Below are positions 1 through 8,673 of a stretch of DNA of 38,834 bases, piece after piece. Under the pieces are notes generated by a model. The model was not told the origin of the DNA. It was given only the letters and a program-made list of their open reading frames with translations, and did not search any database. Every line of letters starts with the position of its first letter. The first letter of the stretch is position 1. Where the stretch lies: positions 1 through 38,834 of the forward strand of contig QCGC01000012.1 in NCBI GenBank assembly GCA_003278225.1, given 5' to 3'. The DNA is from Prochlorococcus sp. AG-363-P01. GTDB lineage: Bacteria; Cyanobacteriota; Cyanobacteriia; PCC-6307; Cyanobiaceae. Made by a program: the position numbers and the translations under genes.

Positions 1-2
1 AA

Positions 3-473
3 TGGGGTGCATGGGGGAGCAAATATCTTTCAAAAGAATTCTTTGATCAACTTTCAAGGCAAGAGCAAAGAGATAAGGTAGTACTTTTTAGTGCCCACCG
101 TGCAGACCCCACAGATCCTATAGCAATGTCTCTGTGTATTAAAGATAAAAATATGCTTTGGGGGCGATATTGGGGTAGCAATGAAGAAATCAATTATCTT
201 CACTTCGAAGTTTGTTATTACTCACCTATTGCCTGGGCCTTAGATCAAGGAATAAGCAAGTTTGATCCAGGTGCTGGAGGAAGCCATAAACGCAGAAGAG
301 GTTTTATAGCTCAACCAAGCACAAGTTTACATCGTTGGTATGACAAAAGAATGGAATATCTAATTCGTCCATGGTTGAAGACAGTAAACAAAATGATCCT
401 CGAAGAAATCAAAGCAACCAATAATGAATTACCATTTAAAGTTGAAAGGCCAAAACTATCACTTATCAATTGA
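3..473 (+). CDS. DUF482/COG3146 GNAT-like protein (C-terminal part, cut by window start)
   Basis: The reading frame is open from base 3 to the stop at 471-473, so the start lies before the window. The visible part is about 156 residues. It has the end of an acyltransferase-type fold, with the segments LWGRYWGS, HFEVCYY and FDPGAGGSHKRRRGF, and then a basic helical tail. The FDPGAGG.HK.RRGF block is the pattern I associate with the DUF482/COG3146 family, often labelled a peptidoglycan-type (FemAB/GNAT-like) acyltransferase; its substrate is not established. The next gene starts 4 bases after the stop, so the two are probably cotranscribed. The family assignment is from memory of the motif. Confidence 0.8.
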   Translation, partial: WGAWGSKYLSKEFFDQLSRQEQRDKVVLFSAHRADPTDPIAMSLCIKDKNMLWGRYWGSNEEINYLHFEVCYYSPIAWALDQGISKFDPGAGGSHKRRRGFIAQPSTSLHRWYDKRMEYLIRPWLKTVNKMILEEIKATNNELPFKVERPKLSLIN

Positions 474-477
474 AGTA

Positions 478-882
478 ATGACTTCAACAAGCATCATCAA
501 TGAAGATGCTTTTAACCAAGTGCATTTAATTGATGAAAAGCTATCTAATCGCTTCATTGCCCTTGATCCTAAGGGTTATTTTCTTATCAAAGTAGATGGA
601 TCATCTAAAGAGCTTGTAGTAGAGCATTACACAAATGATATTGATCATCATGGTAGAGCAATTGATCCAGATACTGGTAAGCCACTCTCCTGTAAAGGAA
701 AGCTGAAAAGAGAACCACTGAACATATATAGAGGACGAACTGCAAAAGAAGTTGGCATAATGCTTACGGAGGGGGATGGTCCGTTTCCACTCAGCAGACT
801 CGACCATGCCCTTTATTTGGGCAGAGAGTTACAAAAGGCAGAAGGTTCTCTTAAGGATACAAAGCACTACGTTCAAGATTGA
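478..882 (+). CDS. DUF4346 family protein, 134 aa
   Basis: I chose the ATG at 478, just downstream of the previous stop; an upstream ATG at 424 would run 50 bases into the neighbouring gene. The protein is soluble, with no membrane segment. It has a beta-rich first half (FIALDPKGYFLIKVD, ELVVEHY) and a conserved C-terminal block, PLSRLDHALYLGRELQKAE, which matches my recollection of DUF4346. This is a short domain found in cyanobacteria and also attached to some folate/pterin-related proteins. Its function is not known. It is closely coupled to the upstream DUF482-type gene. Confidence 0.75.
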   Translation: MTSTSIINEDAFNQVHLIDEKLSNRFIALDPKGYFLIKVDGSSKELVVEHYTNDIDHHGRAIDPDTGKPLSCKGKLKREPLNIYRGRTAKEVGIMLTEGDGPFPLSRLDHALYLGRELQKAEGSLKDTKHYVQD

Positions 883-947
883 GATCCTTCATACAACTCC
901 TTTAGAGCTAACGATCTGATCTAATAGATAGTAGTAATTCTTTTTGT

Positions 948-1040
948 ATGGGAATCGTTTTTTATTTGGCAATAGTAACTAGTGGCTTAGTGGCCGCCTT
1001 TGCTATCAACAAACTGCTAAAAGCTGTCAAATTGATCTAA
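948..1040 (+). CDS. petL: PetL-like cytochrome b6f small subunit, 30 aa
   Basis: This very short frame starts at ATG 948 and ends at TAA 1038-1040. It encodes one membrane helix (IVFYLAIVTSGLVAAFAI) followed by a basic end, KLLKAVKLI. PetL, the small single-span subunit of the cytochrome b6f complex, is about 30 residues long and ends in a KLI-type motif in cyanobacteria. Length, single span and tail all fit. The gene lies alone between the DUF4346 gene and the convergent rimO gene. So short a peptide cannot be proven by eye; an unrelated one-helix peptide is the alternative. Confidence 0.6.
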   Translation: MGIVFYLAIVTSGLVAAFAINKLLKAVKLI

Positions 1041-1157
1041 AAGCGAGGCCAACTCACCCGTTTAGGCCATCAAATAACTCAAAACTCAAACAAGACTGTC
1101 CATAAGAAGCTTGGAGAAATATTTAGGCTTTTAATTCTATTGTTTCTAATTAACTTC

Positions 1158-2573
1158 TCACTGATTCCGAAATGGTTCAAATGTGGAAGAAGCACCTAAG
1201 ACCTCACCAGTCAAATCATATAGATCGACTCCTGTAATCAATGCAGAAACCATAATGCCAGCCTCAACATTGAAATCATCCAATTCAGAACTTAGGAACA
1301 CTTCTCCATCAACTTGAGGGGCAAAACGAGCACAACGGCCAACAATTTCACCAGTTTGAGGGTTGGAATGATCAACCAAAACGTCCACTTTTCTTCCAAC
1401 CCAGCTTCGATTCTTTGCTTCAGCAATGGGTTGTTGAATAGTCATTAATTGATCCTTACGAGCAATTGCGACTTCATGAGCTACCTGACCAGAAAGAGTT
1501 GCCGCTTTAGTACCTTCCTCAATAGAAAAAGTAAAAACGCCTACATGGTCAAAGCACTGATTTTCAACAAAAGCAGCAAGATGGTCAAAATGCTGTTGGG
1601 TTTCTCCTGGGAATCCAACAATTAAAGTTGTTCGCAAAACTGCATCAGGCAACTGATCTCGTATTTGATCTAATAAGGAAATGTTGACATCTAATTGCCA
1701 TGGCCTGTTCATAGCCTTCAATACATCAGGATGACTATGTTGCAAAGGAAGGTCTAAATAAGGTAAAACATTTGGCACTTCGCGATATGCCTTCAAAACA
1801 TCGGAAGTCAATCCTGTGGGATAAGCATAATGAACTCGAATCCACGGAATATCTACATTGCCAAGAGCTCTTAGAAGTTCAGTTAAAGCAGGTTTTCCAT
1901 ATATATCTATTCCATAATTAGTACTGATCTGACTAATCAAGATGAGCTCTTTTACACCTTGTCTAGCCAATAGCTTTGCTTCTGCAATTATTGATTCAAT
2001 TGGCCGACTGCGTTGAACACCACGAAGCTTAGGAATAATACAAAAAGCACAGCGATAGTCACATCCTTCTGCAATCTTTAAATATGCAACTGCATTACCT
2101 GTCGTACGGTATCGCGGCAAATTCTCATCACCAACAAATGTAGGAGACTCACTGACCTTATTAACTCTCTCACCAGCCTCAACTCTTTGAAGAACCTCAA
2201 CAATATGTTGATAATCTCCTGTACCAACAATTGCCTTGGCCTCAGGCAGTGTTTGCAACAACTCCTCCTGAAAATGTTGAGCTAAACAGCCAGCAATAAT
2301 TAACTCTTTACCTTGTTCTGCAAGCTGAACAAGAGTTCGTACTGACTCTTCTCTGGCATCTTGTATAAAACTACATGTATTGACCACCACAACCTCGGCA
2401 TCGTTCTCATTGCTACTGACCCCATACCCAGCCTCTGCCAATAAACCCAGCATATGCTCAGTATCTACACGGTTTTTTTCGCAACCCAAGTGAGCAAATG
2501 CTACTGATGGTTGTCCCTTATGCGATTGAGTGAAATTTATCGGCATACCATGCTGAGGCAGAAAGCTGTTCAC
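1158..2573 (-). CDS. rimO: Ribosomal protein S12 methylthiotransferase RimO
   Basis: This radical-SAM enzyme adds a methylthio group to an aspartate of ribosomal protein uS12. The 471 residues carry the MiaB/RimO layout. An N-terminal UPF0004 domain holds three cluster cysteines (C31 in [10 protein letters not shown]67 in NTCSF, C96 in AGCLAQ). A radical-SAM domain follows with CX3CX2C at C171, C175 and C178 ([10 protein letters not shown]), and a TRAM domain closes the protein. The LGCEKNRVD opening distinguishes RimO from MiaB. An internal Met at residue 10 is an alternative start. The gene converges on the petL-like gene and diverges from the VKOR gene, with a 111-base shared promoter region. 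Confidence 0.95.
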   Translation of the reverse strand: MNSFLPQHGMPINFTQSHKGQPSVAFAHLGCEKNRVDTEHMLGLLAEAGYGVSSNENDAEVVVVNTCSFIQDAREESVRTLVQLAEQGKELIIAGCLAQHFQEELLQTLPEAKAIVGTGDYQHIVEVLQRVEAGERVNKVSESPTFVGDENLPRYRTTGNAVAYLKIAEGCDYRCAFCIIPKLRGVQRSRPIESIIAEAKLLARQGVKELILISQISTNYGIDIYGKPALTELLRALGNVDIPWIRVHYAYPTGLTSDVLKAYREVPNVLPYLDLPLQHSHPDVLKAMNRPWQLDVNISLLDQIRDQLPDAVLRTTLIVGFPGETQQHFDHLAAFVENQCFDHVGVFTFSIEEGTKAATLSGQVAHEVAIARKDQLMTIQQPIAEAKNRSWVGRKVDVLVDHSNPQTGEIVGRCARFAPQVDGEVFLSSELDDFNVEAGIMVSALITGVDLYDLTGEVLGASSTFEPFRNQ

Positions 2574-2684
2574 TTTAGAAAGATAAAACTAATGTATTTC
2601 CAGGCTTAGTTTGCTTGAATGAGCTAAGAGATCAGCGCTACTTTACCTAAAGCTGCAAGAATTATGAGGAAACTTCCCTAAAAC

Positions 2685-3620
2685 ATGGGATCATCACGCC
2701 TTAGAAGTCGTAGACGTCAAGACCAGGGATCCAAGTGGGCAAGGATCACTATGGCAATCCTTGCCACCATTGGAGTGATTGATACTGGTTCAATTACGTT
2801 GCATAGATGGGGCTGGATAGGAACATTAACTTGCCCTGGTGGAATAGAAGGATGTGAGACTGTTCTTAATAGCCCATGGGGCTCCTTAACTCTTGGGAAT
2901 GCATCAACAGTCCCATTATCTTTATTAGGGCTAATAAGTTATTTAATAGTTCTTTTTTTGACAATACTACCCTTCTTCCCTGGGCTCTCAAATTATAAAA
3001 GTGATCTATCTAGAAAGACATGGTGGGGTCTATTTTTCAGTTCTTGCAGCATGGCTATTTTTAGCTTGCTTCTGATTTGGTTAATGATCTTCAAGATAGA
3101 AGCTTTTTGTTTCTTTTGCTTCTTATCAGCATTTATTTCGATAGCTCTTTTAATTTTAACTATTGCAGGTGGTGGCTGGGATGAACCAAGAGAATTAATT
3201 TTCAGAGGCATTCTTCTCTCTCTTGCTGTTCTATTAGGAGGACTTATTTGGGCTAAAGGGTCAGATTCAAAGCAAGATAAGTTTATTCAAACTGGTCAAG
3301 GAATTCCGCCATTAGTCCAAAATATAAGTAGCCAAAATGCAGTCAATTTAGCTAAACACCTTAGAGATTCAGGAATAGTTATGTATAGCGCTTATTGGTG
3401 CCCTCATTGTCACGATCAAAAAGAAATATTTGGGAAAGAAGCTGCTTCAGAACTTATCGTAATTGAATGCGCAATAGACGGACAAAATAGTCAAAGTGAT
3501 CTATGTAAAAAGAAAGGAATCACTGGCTTTCCAACCTGGGAAATCAATGGTAAGCTTGAATCTGGAGTTCAGTCTTTAGAAGATTTAGCCAATATAAGCA
3601 AATACAAAGGTTTAAAATAG
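2685..3620 (+). CDS. Vitamin K epoxide reductase homologue fused to thioredoxin-like domain
   Basis: This integral membrane enzyme makes disulfides: the VKOR domain passes electrons from its fused thioredoxin domain to quinone, in place of DsbB plus DsbA. The 311 residues show a basic N-terminus, several membrane helices, the VKOR loop cysteines C50 and C57 (LTCPGGIEGC), the membrane redox pair C142-C145 (FCFFC), and a C-terminal thioredoxin-like domain with C239-C242 (WCPHC) and a GFPTW cis-proline region. All redox cysteines are therefore present. Cyanobacterial homologues are known to support disulfide formation in the lumen and periplasm. The gene is convergent with nadB, with only 13 bases between the stops. 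Confidence 0.93.
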   Translation: MGSSRLRSRRRQDQGSKWARITMAILATIGVIDTGSITLHRWGWIGTLTCPGGIEGCETVLNSPWGSLTLGNASTVPLSLLGLISYLIVLFLTILPFFPGLSNYKSDLSRKTWWGLFFSSCSMAIFSLLLIWLMIFKIEAFCFFCFLSAFISIALLILTIAGGGWDEPRELIFRGILLSLAVLLGGLIWAKGSDSKQDKFIQTGQGIPPLVQNISSQNAVNLAKHLRDSGIVMYSAYWCPHCHDQKEIFGKEAASELIVIECAIDGQNSQSDLCKKKGITGFPTWEINGKLESGVQSLEDLANISKYKGLK

Positions 3621-3633
3621 TTTCTAATTTATT

Positions 3634-5304
3634 TCAATATTTGACTGGCCTAGTTGATATTCTTTCACCATATTTTTGACGTGAATGACATCTCCAATAA
3701 GGTACTGCTGCCGGAGAATCAATTCTAAAATGTCCTCCTCTACTTTCACGGCGAAATAAACAAGCTTCCAATAATAATTTGGTTGTCGTTTGGCGATTAC
3801 TTAAATCCAAAAGCAAGTTGAGATCTCTGCGAGAAATTTCATCAAAACAAGTACAAAGGTCTTTAGAGTGATTATTAACAAAATGAAGCAAGGGTTGTGC
3901 AATTAGATAATCCATATCTCTAAGAATACTTTTTCGAGCACCCTGCATCCCTTGATACGAACGAGTCACGCCAACTTCACGCCAACATAAATGGCGCAAA
4001 TCTTCAATACTGCTAATTAAATTTTCTGCTGTAATTATTCCAGTTAATGATGATGAAGAGTAATTGTAGGAAATGTTCTTTCTCCCAGTATCAAAAATAT
4101 GACGATCATTTAATTCAATATTCGCCATCTTCCTAGCAAAAACAAGACATTCCATTAATGAATTACTTGCTAATCTATTGGCACCATGAAGTCCTGTACA
4201 AGCAATCTCACCCACAGCAAATAGACCTCTTAAATTAGTTTCTGCATGCAAATTTGTCGCGACTCCTCCCATCCAATAATGAGCAGCAGGGGCAATTGGA
4301 ATTAAATCTTTTAAAGGATCTAATCCTAATTCTTTACATCGCTGAAGAATTGTAGGGAACCGTGACTGGAGTTTTGAAAAAGGAATAGTTGTGATATCAA
4401 GACCGATATGATTAACCTTTTGTCGCTTCATAGACTCAACTAAAGCTCTACTAACTTGATCTCTTGGAGCAAGATCAGCACCATCTAAATGTAAAACAGG
4501 GCTTTCACCATACTTATCTAAAAGAAGAGCCCCTTCTCCTCGCAGTGCTTCTGTAATTAGAAAGCACGGACCTTCCTCTAAATGTAAAGCTGTGGGATGA
4601 AATTGTACAAATTCAAGATCTTCAATTACAGCACCTGCCCTCCAGGCTAATGCAATGCCTTCTCCACAAGCCTGAGCAGGGTTTGTGGTATTAGCAAACA
4701 AATGACCACCACCACCACTCGCTAAGACAACAGCCCTAGCAGAAATCCAATAAAGATAAGGGCCATCAAGCACCTGCACACCCACACATCGATTCGACTC
4801 AACCCAAAGCTGGGTGACTCTGATTCCTCTGCAATGCAAGAGATTAGTTCTTTGATCAACTTGATCTTGCAGAACCTCTACAAGAGCGCGCCCAGTTCGA
4901 TCCTGCACATGTAAAACCCGCCTATGACTATGTGCAGCCTCAAGAGTGGTTGCTAACTGATCACAATCACGATCAAACTCCATTCCAATTTGCTCAAGCC
5001 GCTTAATACAATGGGGTGCTTCTTCCACAAACATTCTCACCGCATCTGCATCACATAGGCCAGCACCTGCCTTAATAGTGTCTTGAGCATGACTGTGAAT
5101 ACTATCTTCAGCACGAGTCACTACTGCCATCCCACCCTGGGCCCAACGACTAGAAGAATGTCTACTGGTATTGCGATTTAACAGCAAAACCCTTAAGTGC
5201 TTAGGCAACTCCAGGCATGTCATCAAGCCTGCAGCACCAGCACCTATAACCACTACATCCCATGGACCTTGAGATGTATTAACAGATGGCATAGGAGGCT
5301 TCAT
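3634..5304 (-). CDS. nadB: L-aspartate oxidase
   Basis: NadB oxidises L-aspartate to iminoaspartate, the first step of de novo NAD synthesis. The 556-residue protein begins with the FAD-binding fingerprint VVIGAGAAGL at about residue 18, followed by the SSRWAQGG segment typical of aspartate oxidases. It has further FAD/substrate-domain motifs (VLASGGGGHLFA, QFHPTAL, MGGVATNLHAET, GLFAVGEIACTGLHGANRL). The last two separate it from succinate dehydrogenase flavoproteins only by context; the absence of sdh partners and the RWAQGG motif favour NadB. The C-terminal helical domain is complete. Length is in the family range. Confidence 0.95.
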   Translation of the reverse strand: MKPPMPSVNTSQGPWDVVVIGAGAAGLMTCLELPKHLRVLLLNRNTSRHSSSRWAQGGMAVVTRAEDSIHSHAQDTIKAGAGLCDADAVRMFVEEAPHCIKRLEQIGMEFDRDCDQLATTLEAAHSHRRVLHVQDRTGRALVEVLQDQVDQRTNLLHCRGIRVTQLWVESNRCVGVQVLDGPYLYWISARAVVLASGGGGHLFANTTNPAQACGEGIALAWRAGAVIEDLEFVQFHPTALHLEEGPCFLITEALRGEGALLLDKYGESPVLHLDGADLAPRDQVSRALVESMKRQKVNHIGLDITTIPFSKLQSRFPTILQRCKELGLDPLKDLIPIAPAAHYWMGGVATNLHAETNLRGLFAVGEIACTGLHGANRLASNSLMECLVFARKMANIELNDRHIFDTGRKNISYNYSSSSLTGIITAENLISSIEDLRHLCWREVGVTRSYQGMQGARKSILRDMDYLIAQPLLHFVNNHSKDLCTCFDEISRRDLNLLLDLSNRQTTTKLLLEACLFRRESRGGHFRIDSPAAVPYWRCHSRQKYGERISTRPVKY

Positions 5305-5456
5305 AAACCTGCAAAAACCCTCCTTGCAAACCTAAGAAATCCAAAGAACTGATTTAAAGAAGCAAAGTATTCAATAGATTTGAACAGATTCACTAAATCT
5401 ACAAGCCAACTGCACAAAACTTTCAAAAATTGTGTAGAGCATCATTCAAGTGGGCC

Positions 5457-6167
5457 CTAAATCAAACCACTTAATCGGGGTTGGACAAAAGCTGTCACCA
5501 CAAAAAGGCCATCCACCCAAAGCGTGGTTGTTAAGGCTGCACTAGCTACAAGCCATGCTCCTCCAGACGGTGTATGCAATATTGCCCTCTCGCGCATCAA
5601 CTTAGCGATAAAAAAGATGCAAACTGCAGCAACCATCAACATAAAAATTGATTGAAGCTTAAAAAGCTTCTCGGCAGTTTCATGCAGTAATTGAGGGGCT
5701 TCTAACAAGGATGCTTTGACGACTTCAGGCCAAGAATCAATTACCCCTGTAAATAACATCATGAGATCAGTAAATGCTGCTCCTAAAAGACAAGACAAAT
5801 AAAAACTTGCACCAACCCTCCAACGTGTTTCCAATCCTACAAAAGCTAAAGGAAGAGCAAAAGCTTCCACTGGTAAATGCAAAACAGGATGTCCACGCAA
5901 CCAGCCCCAAAACAAACAACCACCCAACCAGCTTCCACTCACACCAACCAAAAGTGATCCAACCTGTAACCATTTTTCAGCACCAAAATGAACAAGAGCA
6001 AAACCTGTTCCCAAGAGTACAAAGGTAAACAAACAAGCAGAAATCGGATGCAGATGAACCCATGGGGCCTGCAAAAAAACCGGGAGGACAACCATGGCGC
6101 TGGCCCACAATTGCAAAGTCCTCGGAGTTGATAAAAAGCCCTCAGAGAACTGAAAAGGCTTCTGCAT
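5457..6167 (-). CDS. DUF3120 cyanobacterial membrane protein, 236 aa
   Basis: A hydrophobic protein with about six predicted membrane segments. The internal block GGCLFWGWLRGHPVLHLPVEAFALPLAF, broken here as GGCLFWGWLRGHP and LHLPVEAFALP, is what I recognise as DUF3120, a family restricted to cyanobacteria. No catalytic motif is visible and no function is known to me. It lies downstream of nadB on the same strand with a 152-base gap, so it may have its own promoter. It diverges from uppP across a 193-base region. Confidence 0.8.
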   Translation of the reverse strand: MQKPFQFSEGFLSTPRTLQLWASAMVVLPVFLQAPWVHLHPISACLFTFVLLGTGFALVHFGAEKWLQVGSLLVGVSGSWLGGCLFWGWLRGHPVLHLPVEAFALPLAFVGLETRWRVGASFYLSCLLGAAFTDLMMLFTGVIDSWPEVVKASLLEAPQLLHETAEKLFKLQSIFMLMVAAVCIFFIAKLMRERAILHTPSGGAWLVASAALTTTLWVDGLFVVTAFVQPRLSGLI

Positions 6168-6360
6168 GGGGGAAAAATTACTCAGGGTTTATTCAGGAAA
6201 TGGTTCACTAAAGAGTAAGGCGTTTGGAACTGAACAATGGGCAAACACCCTACCCAGTTGAACCGAGCCAAAGAACCTTAGAAGATCGTCATGCTTGACA
6301 AAGAAATTTTTTTGTTAATCAATGGTCTGAAATTGCTCTCAGATCTCTTAGATAGCAATC

Positions 6361-7227
6361 ATGACTGAAATTGCACATGCAAATGAATTGCTTGAAACTT
6401 GCTTCAAATACCTCATCCTTGGAATTATTCAAGGACTAACTGAATTCCTTCCTATAAGCAGTACAGCCCACCTTAAAGTCGTGCCCTTGATGCTTGGTTG
6501 GGATGATCCAGGGCTTGCACTAACTGCTGTAATTCAACTAGGAAGCATCTTCGCTGTAATCACTTATTTTAAAAATGATCTAGAAGCCATGCTTAAAGGG
6601 CTCACCTTGGCTATTAAAAAGGGCCAATGGCGAGAAAAAAATGCTCGATTAGGGATTTCAATATTCGTTGGAACTATCCCAATTGTTCTAGCTGGAATGT
6701 TCATAAAGCTTTTCTGGACTGATTTTGAAAACTCTTTCTTTCGCAGCATTCCATTTATTTCACTAATTTCTATTTTTATGGCTGTTTTGCTGGCAATGGC
6801 AGAACAAATTGGAAATAAAGTAAAAGACTTATCAAATATTTCAGGGAAAGATGGTTTATTTATAGGACTTGGTCAAATGCTAGCTTTAATTCCAGGCGTA
6901 TCCCGTTCAGGAATAACATTAACGGCTGCTTTGCTTTTTGGATGGGAACGAGAAGATGCAGCTAGATTTTCTTTTCTGCTTGGCATTCCAGCAATAACAT
7001 TAGCTGGATTGGTTGAATTAAAAGACACAGTTAATTCTCAAGATCACTTCACAAGTCAAATCATACCTTTAGTAGTTGGTATAATTACAGCAACAATTGT
7101 TTCATGGATTGTAATTGATTGGTTGCTTCAATATCTTCAGGCAAACAATACTTGGATCTTTGTATTATATAGATTGCTATTTGGCTTTCTCTTACTAGTT
7201 TGGTGGTGGCAAATACATCAAACCTAA
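6361..7227 (+). CDS. uppP: Undecaprenyl-diphosphatase
   Basis: UppP (BacA) removes a phosphate from undecaprenyl diphosphate, recycling the lipid carrier used for peptidoglycan and polysaccharide export. The 288-residue polytopic membrane protein has both family signatures: GLTEFLPISSTAH at residues 25-37 (catalytic E28 and H37) and PGVSRSGITL near residue 178. It is the first gene of a plus-strand run; the next gene begins 20 bases after its stop. Upstream at 6295 there is a TTGACA hexamer, but no convincing -10 box at the right distance. Confidence 0.95.
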   Translation: MTEIAHANELLETCFKYLILGIIQGLTEFLPISSTAHLKVVPLMLGWDDPGLALTAVIQLGSIFAVITYFKNDLEAMLKGLTLAIKKGQWREKNARLGISIFVGTIPIVLAGMFIKLFWTDFENSFFRSIPFISLISIFMAVLLAMAEQIGNKVKDLSNISGKDGLFIGLGQMLALIPGVSRSGITLTAALLFGWEREDAARFSFLLGIPAITLAGLVELKDTVNSQDHFTSQIIPLVVGIITATIVSWIVIDWLLQYLQANNTWIFVLYRLLFGFLLLVWWWQIHQT

Positions 7228-7247
7228 TTCACTAGAGTCATTTAACT

Positions 7248-8651
7248 GTGTGGAATGAATCCTCTGCTGGTATTGCTTTATCCGCACTAAATAAGAAGTC
7301 TGCAACACTTATTCCAAAACCTGCAGAAGTTGAGTCAGTCGTGCCTGGATCGATCGGGGAAGAACTAGGCTTCGAGCCAGGTGACAAACTTCTCAGTATT
7401 AATGGAATTCGTCCAAGGGATCTGATTGACTACAGATTTTTAATCGTACAAGAAGAGCTTCAACTTCAAGTTATTGATTCCAAGGGACATCTTCATGATA
7501 TCAATTTTGAAAAAGACCTAGATGATGATCTTGGACTAGCATTTACTGAAGCCTTATTTGATGGATTGCATCAATGTAACAACCAATGTCCTTTTTGCTT
7601 TATAGATCAACAGCCTTCTGGTCAAAGAAAAAGTCTTTATTTAAAAGATGACGATTATAGGCTCAGTTTTCTTTACGGTTCCTACCTAACCTTAACCAAC
7701 CTAAAAGAATCGGATTGGCAAAGAATTGAAGCACAAAGACTCTCACCTCTATTTGTATCAGTACATGCTACACAGCCAGAACTAAGAGCAAAATTACTAA
7801 AAAATGCGCGCGCTGGACTTCTAATAGAACAACTAAAATGGTTTTCACAACGAAACCTCCAAATTCATGCTCAAGTAGTTGTTTGCCCTGGTATCAATGA
7901 CGGGAAAGCATTAGAACAAACTCTCAAAGATCTCGCCAAATTTGCAAAAGGTAATTGGCCTGTGGTCATTTCAACTGCTGTTGTTCCTGTGGGTCTCACA
8001 AGGTTTCGTCCGTCAAATGATGGGTTAGTGCCTGTTGATTTGGAATGTGCCCAAATAGTTATCTGCCAAGTAGAGCTTCTCCAAAAACAATTTCAAAGAA
8101 GCATTGGTCACAACTTTGCTTGGCTTTCCGATGAGTGGTATCTGATTGCAGGCCAACCTCTTCCAAAACGCAGTTCTTATGCAGACCTTCCTCAAGAAGA
8201 AAACGGAGTGGGTACTATTAGATCATTTTTAGAAAATATGGAGATTGCCACTTCTAATCTTCCAAAACGCATTAATCAATCTAAAAATTGCAGTTGGGTT
8301 GTTGGTCAACTAGTCCAAAAAGCTTTAACCGATGTTTGTAAGAGATTGAATGAAATTGATGGATTAACGCTGAATTTATATGGTTTACCTAGCCCATACT
8401 GGGGTCAAGAGCAAGTAGTCACAGGACTTCTCACTGGCACAGATCTCCTAAACGGATTAAAAGACCGTGATCTTGGCGATCAGCTTCTCCTGCCTTCTGT
8501 GATGTTGCGCCAAGATCAAAATGTTTTTTTAGATGGTATGTCTGTTGAAGAGATTGGGTCTAAGCTTCAAGTACCCGTTAGGGTGGTGCATGGAGCAGCT
8601 GACATCGTGGCTGCAGCAACAGAAAATTTGGAGAAACTTTCTATAAAGTAA
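7248..8651 (+). CDS. Cyanobacterial PDZ/FeS protein of DUF512 type (TIGR03279-like)
   Basis: The start is a GTG at 7248. The 467-residue protein opens with a PDZ-like domain (VPGSIGEELGFEPGDKLLSI). It then has a CX3CX2C cluster motif at C110, C114 and C117 (QCNNQCPFCF), the pattern of radical-SAM and related FeS enzymes. A DUF512-type C-terminal domain with GxGxxxLPxVML-like features (DQLLLPSVML) ends the protein. The architecture matches TIGR03279, annotated as a putative FeS oxidoreductase limited to cyanobacteria. Substrate and reaction are unknown. It sits between uppP and a TolC gene with 20- and 22-base gaps, which suggests cotranscription. Confidence 0.85.
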   Translation: MWNESSAGIALSALNKKSATLIPKPAEVESVVPGSIGEELGFEPGDKLLSINGIRPRDLIDYRFLIVQEELQLQVIDSKGHLHDINFEKDLDDDLGLAFTEALFDGLHQCNNQCPFCFIDQQPSGQRKSLYLKDDDYRLSFLYGSYLTLTNLKESDWQRIEAQRLSPLFVSVHATQPELRAKLLKNARAGLLIEQLKWFSQRNLQIHAQVVVCPGINDGKALEQTLKDLAKFAKGNWPVVISTAVVPVGLTRFRPSNDGLVPVDLECAQIVICQVELLQKQFQRSIGHNFAWLSDEWYLIAGQPLPKRSSYADLPQEENGVGTIRSFLENMEIATSNLPKRINQSKNCSWVVGQLVQKALTDVCKRLNEIDGLTLNLYGLPSPYWGQEQVVTGLLTGTDLLNGLKDRDLGDQLLLPSVMLRQDQNVFLDGMSVEEIGSKLQVPVRVVHGAADIVAAATENLEKLSIK

Positions 8652-8673
8652 TCAAATGTATCTCACAAATTAA

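Noticed and set aside
1041-1157. GGCC...GGCC repeat between the petL-like gene and rimO as a terminator
   Set aside because: The stem is only 4 pairs with a 15-base loop and no T-run.
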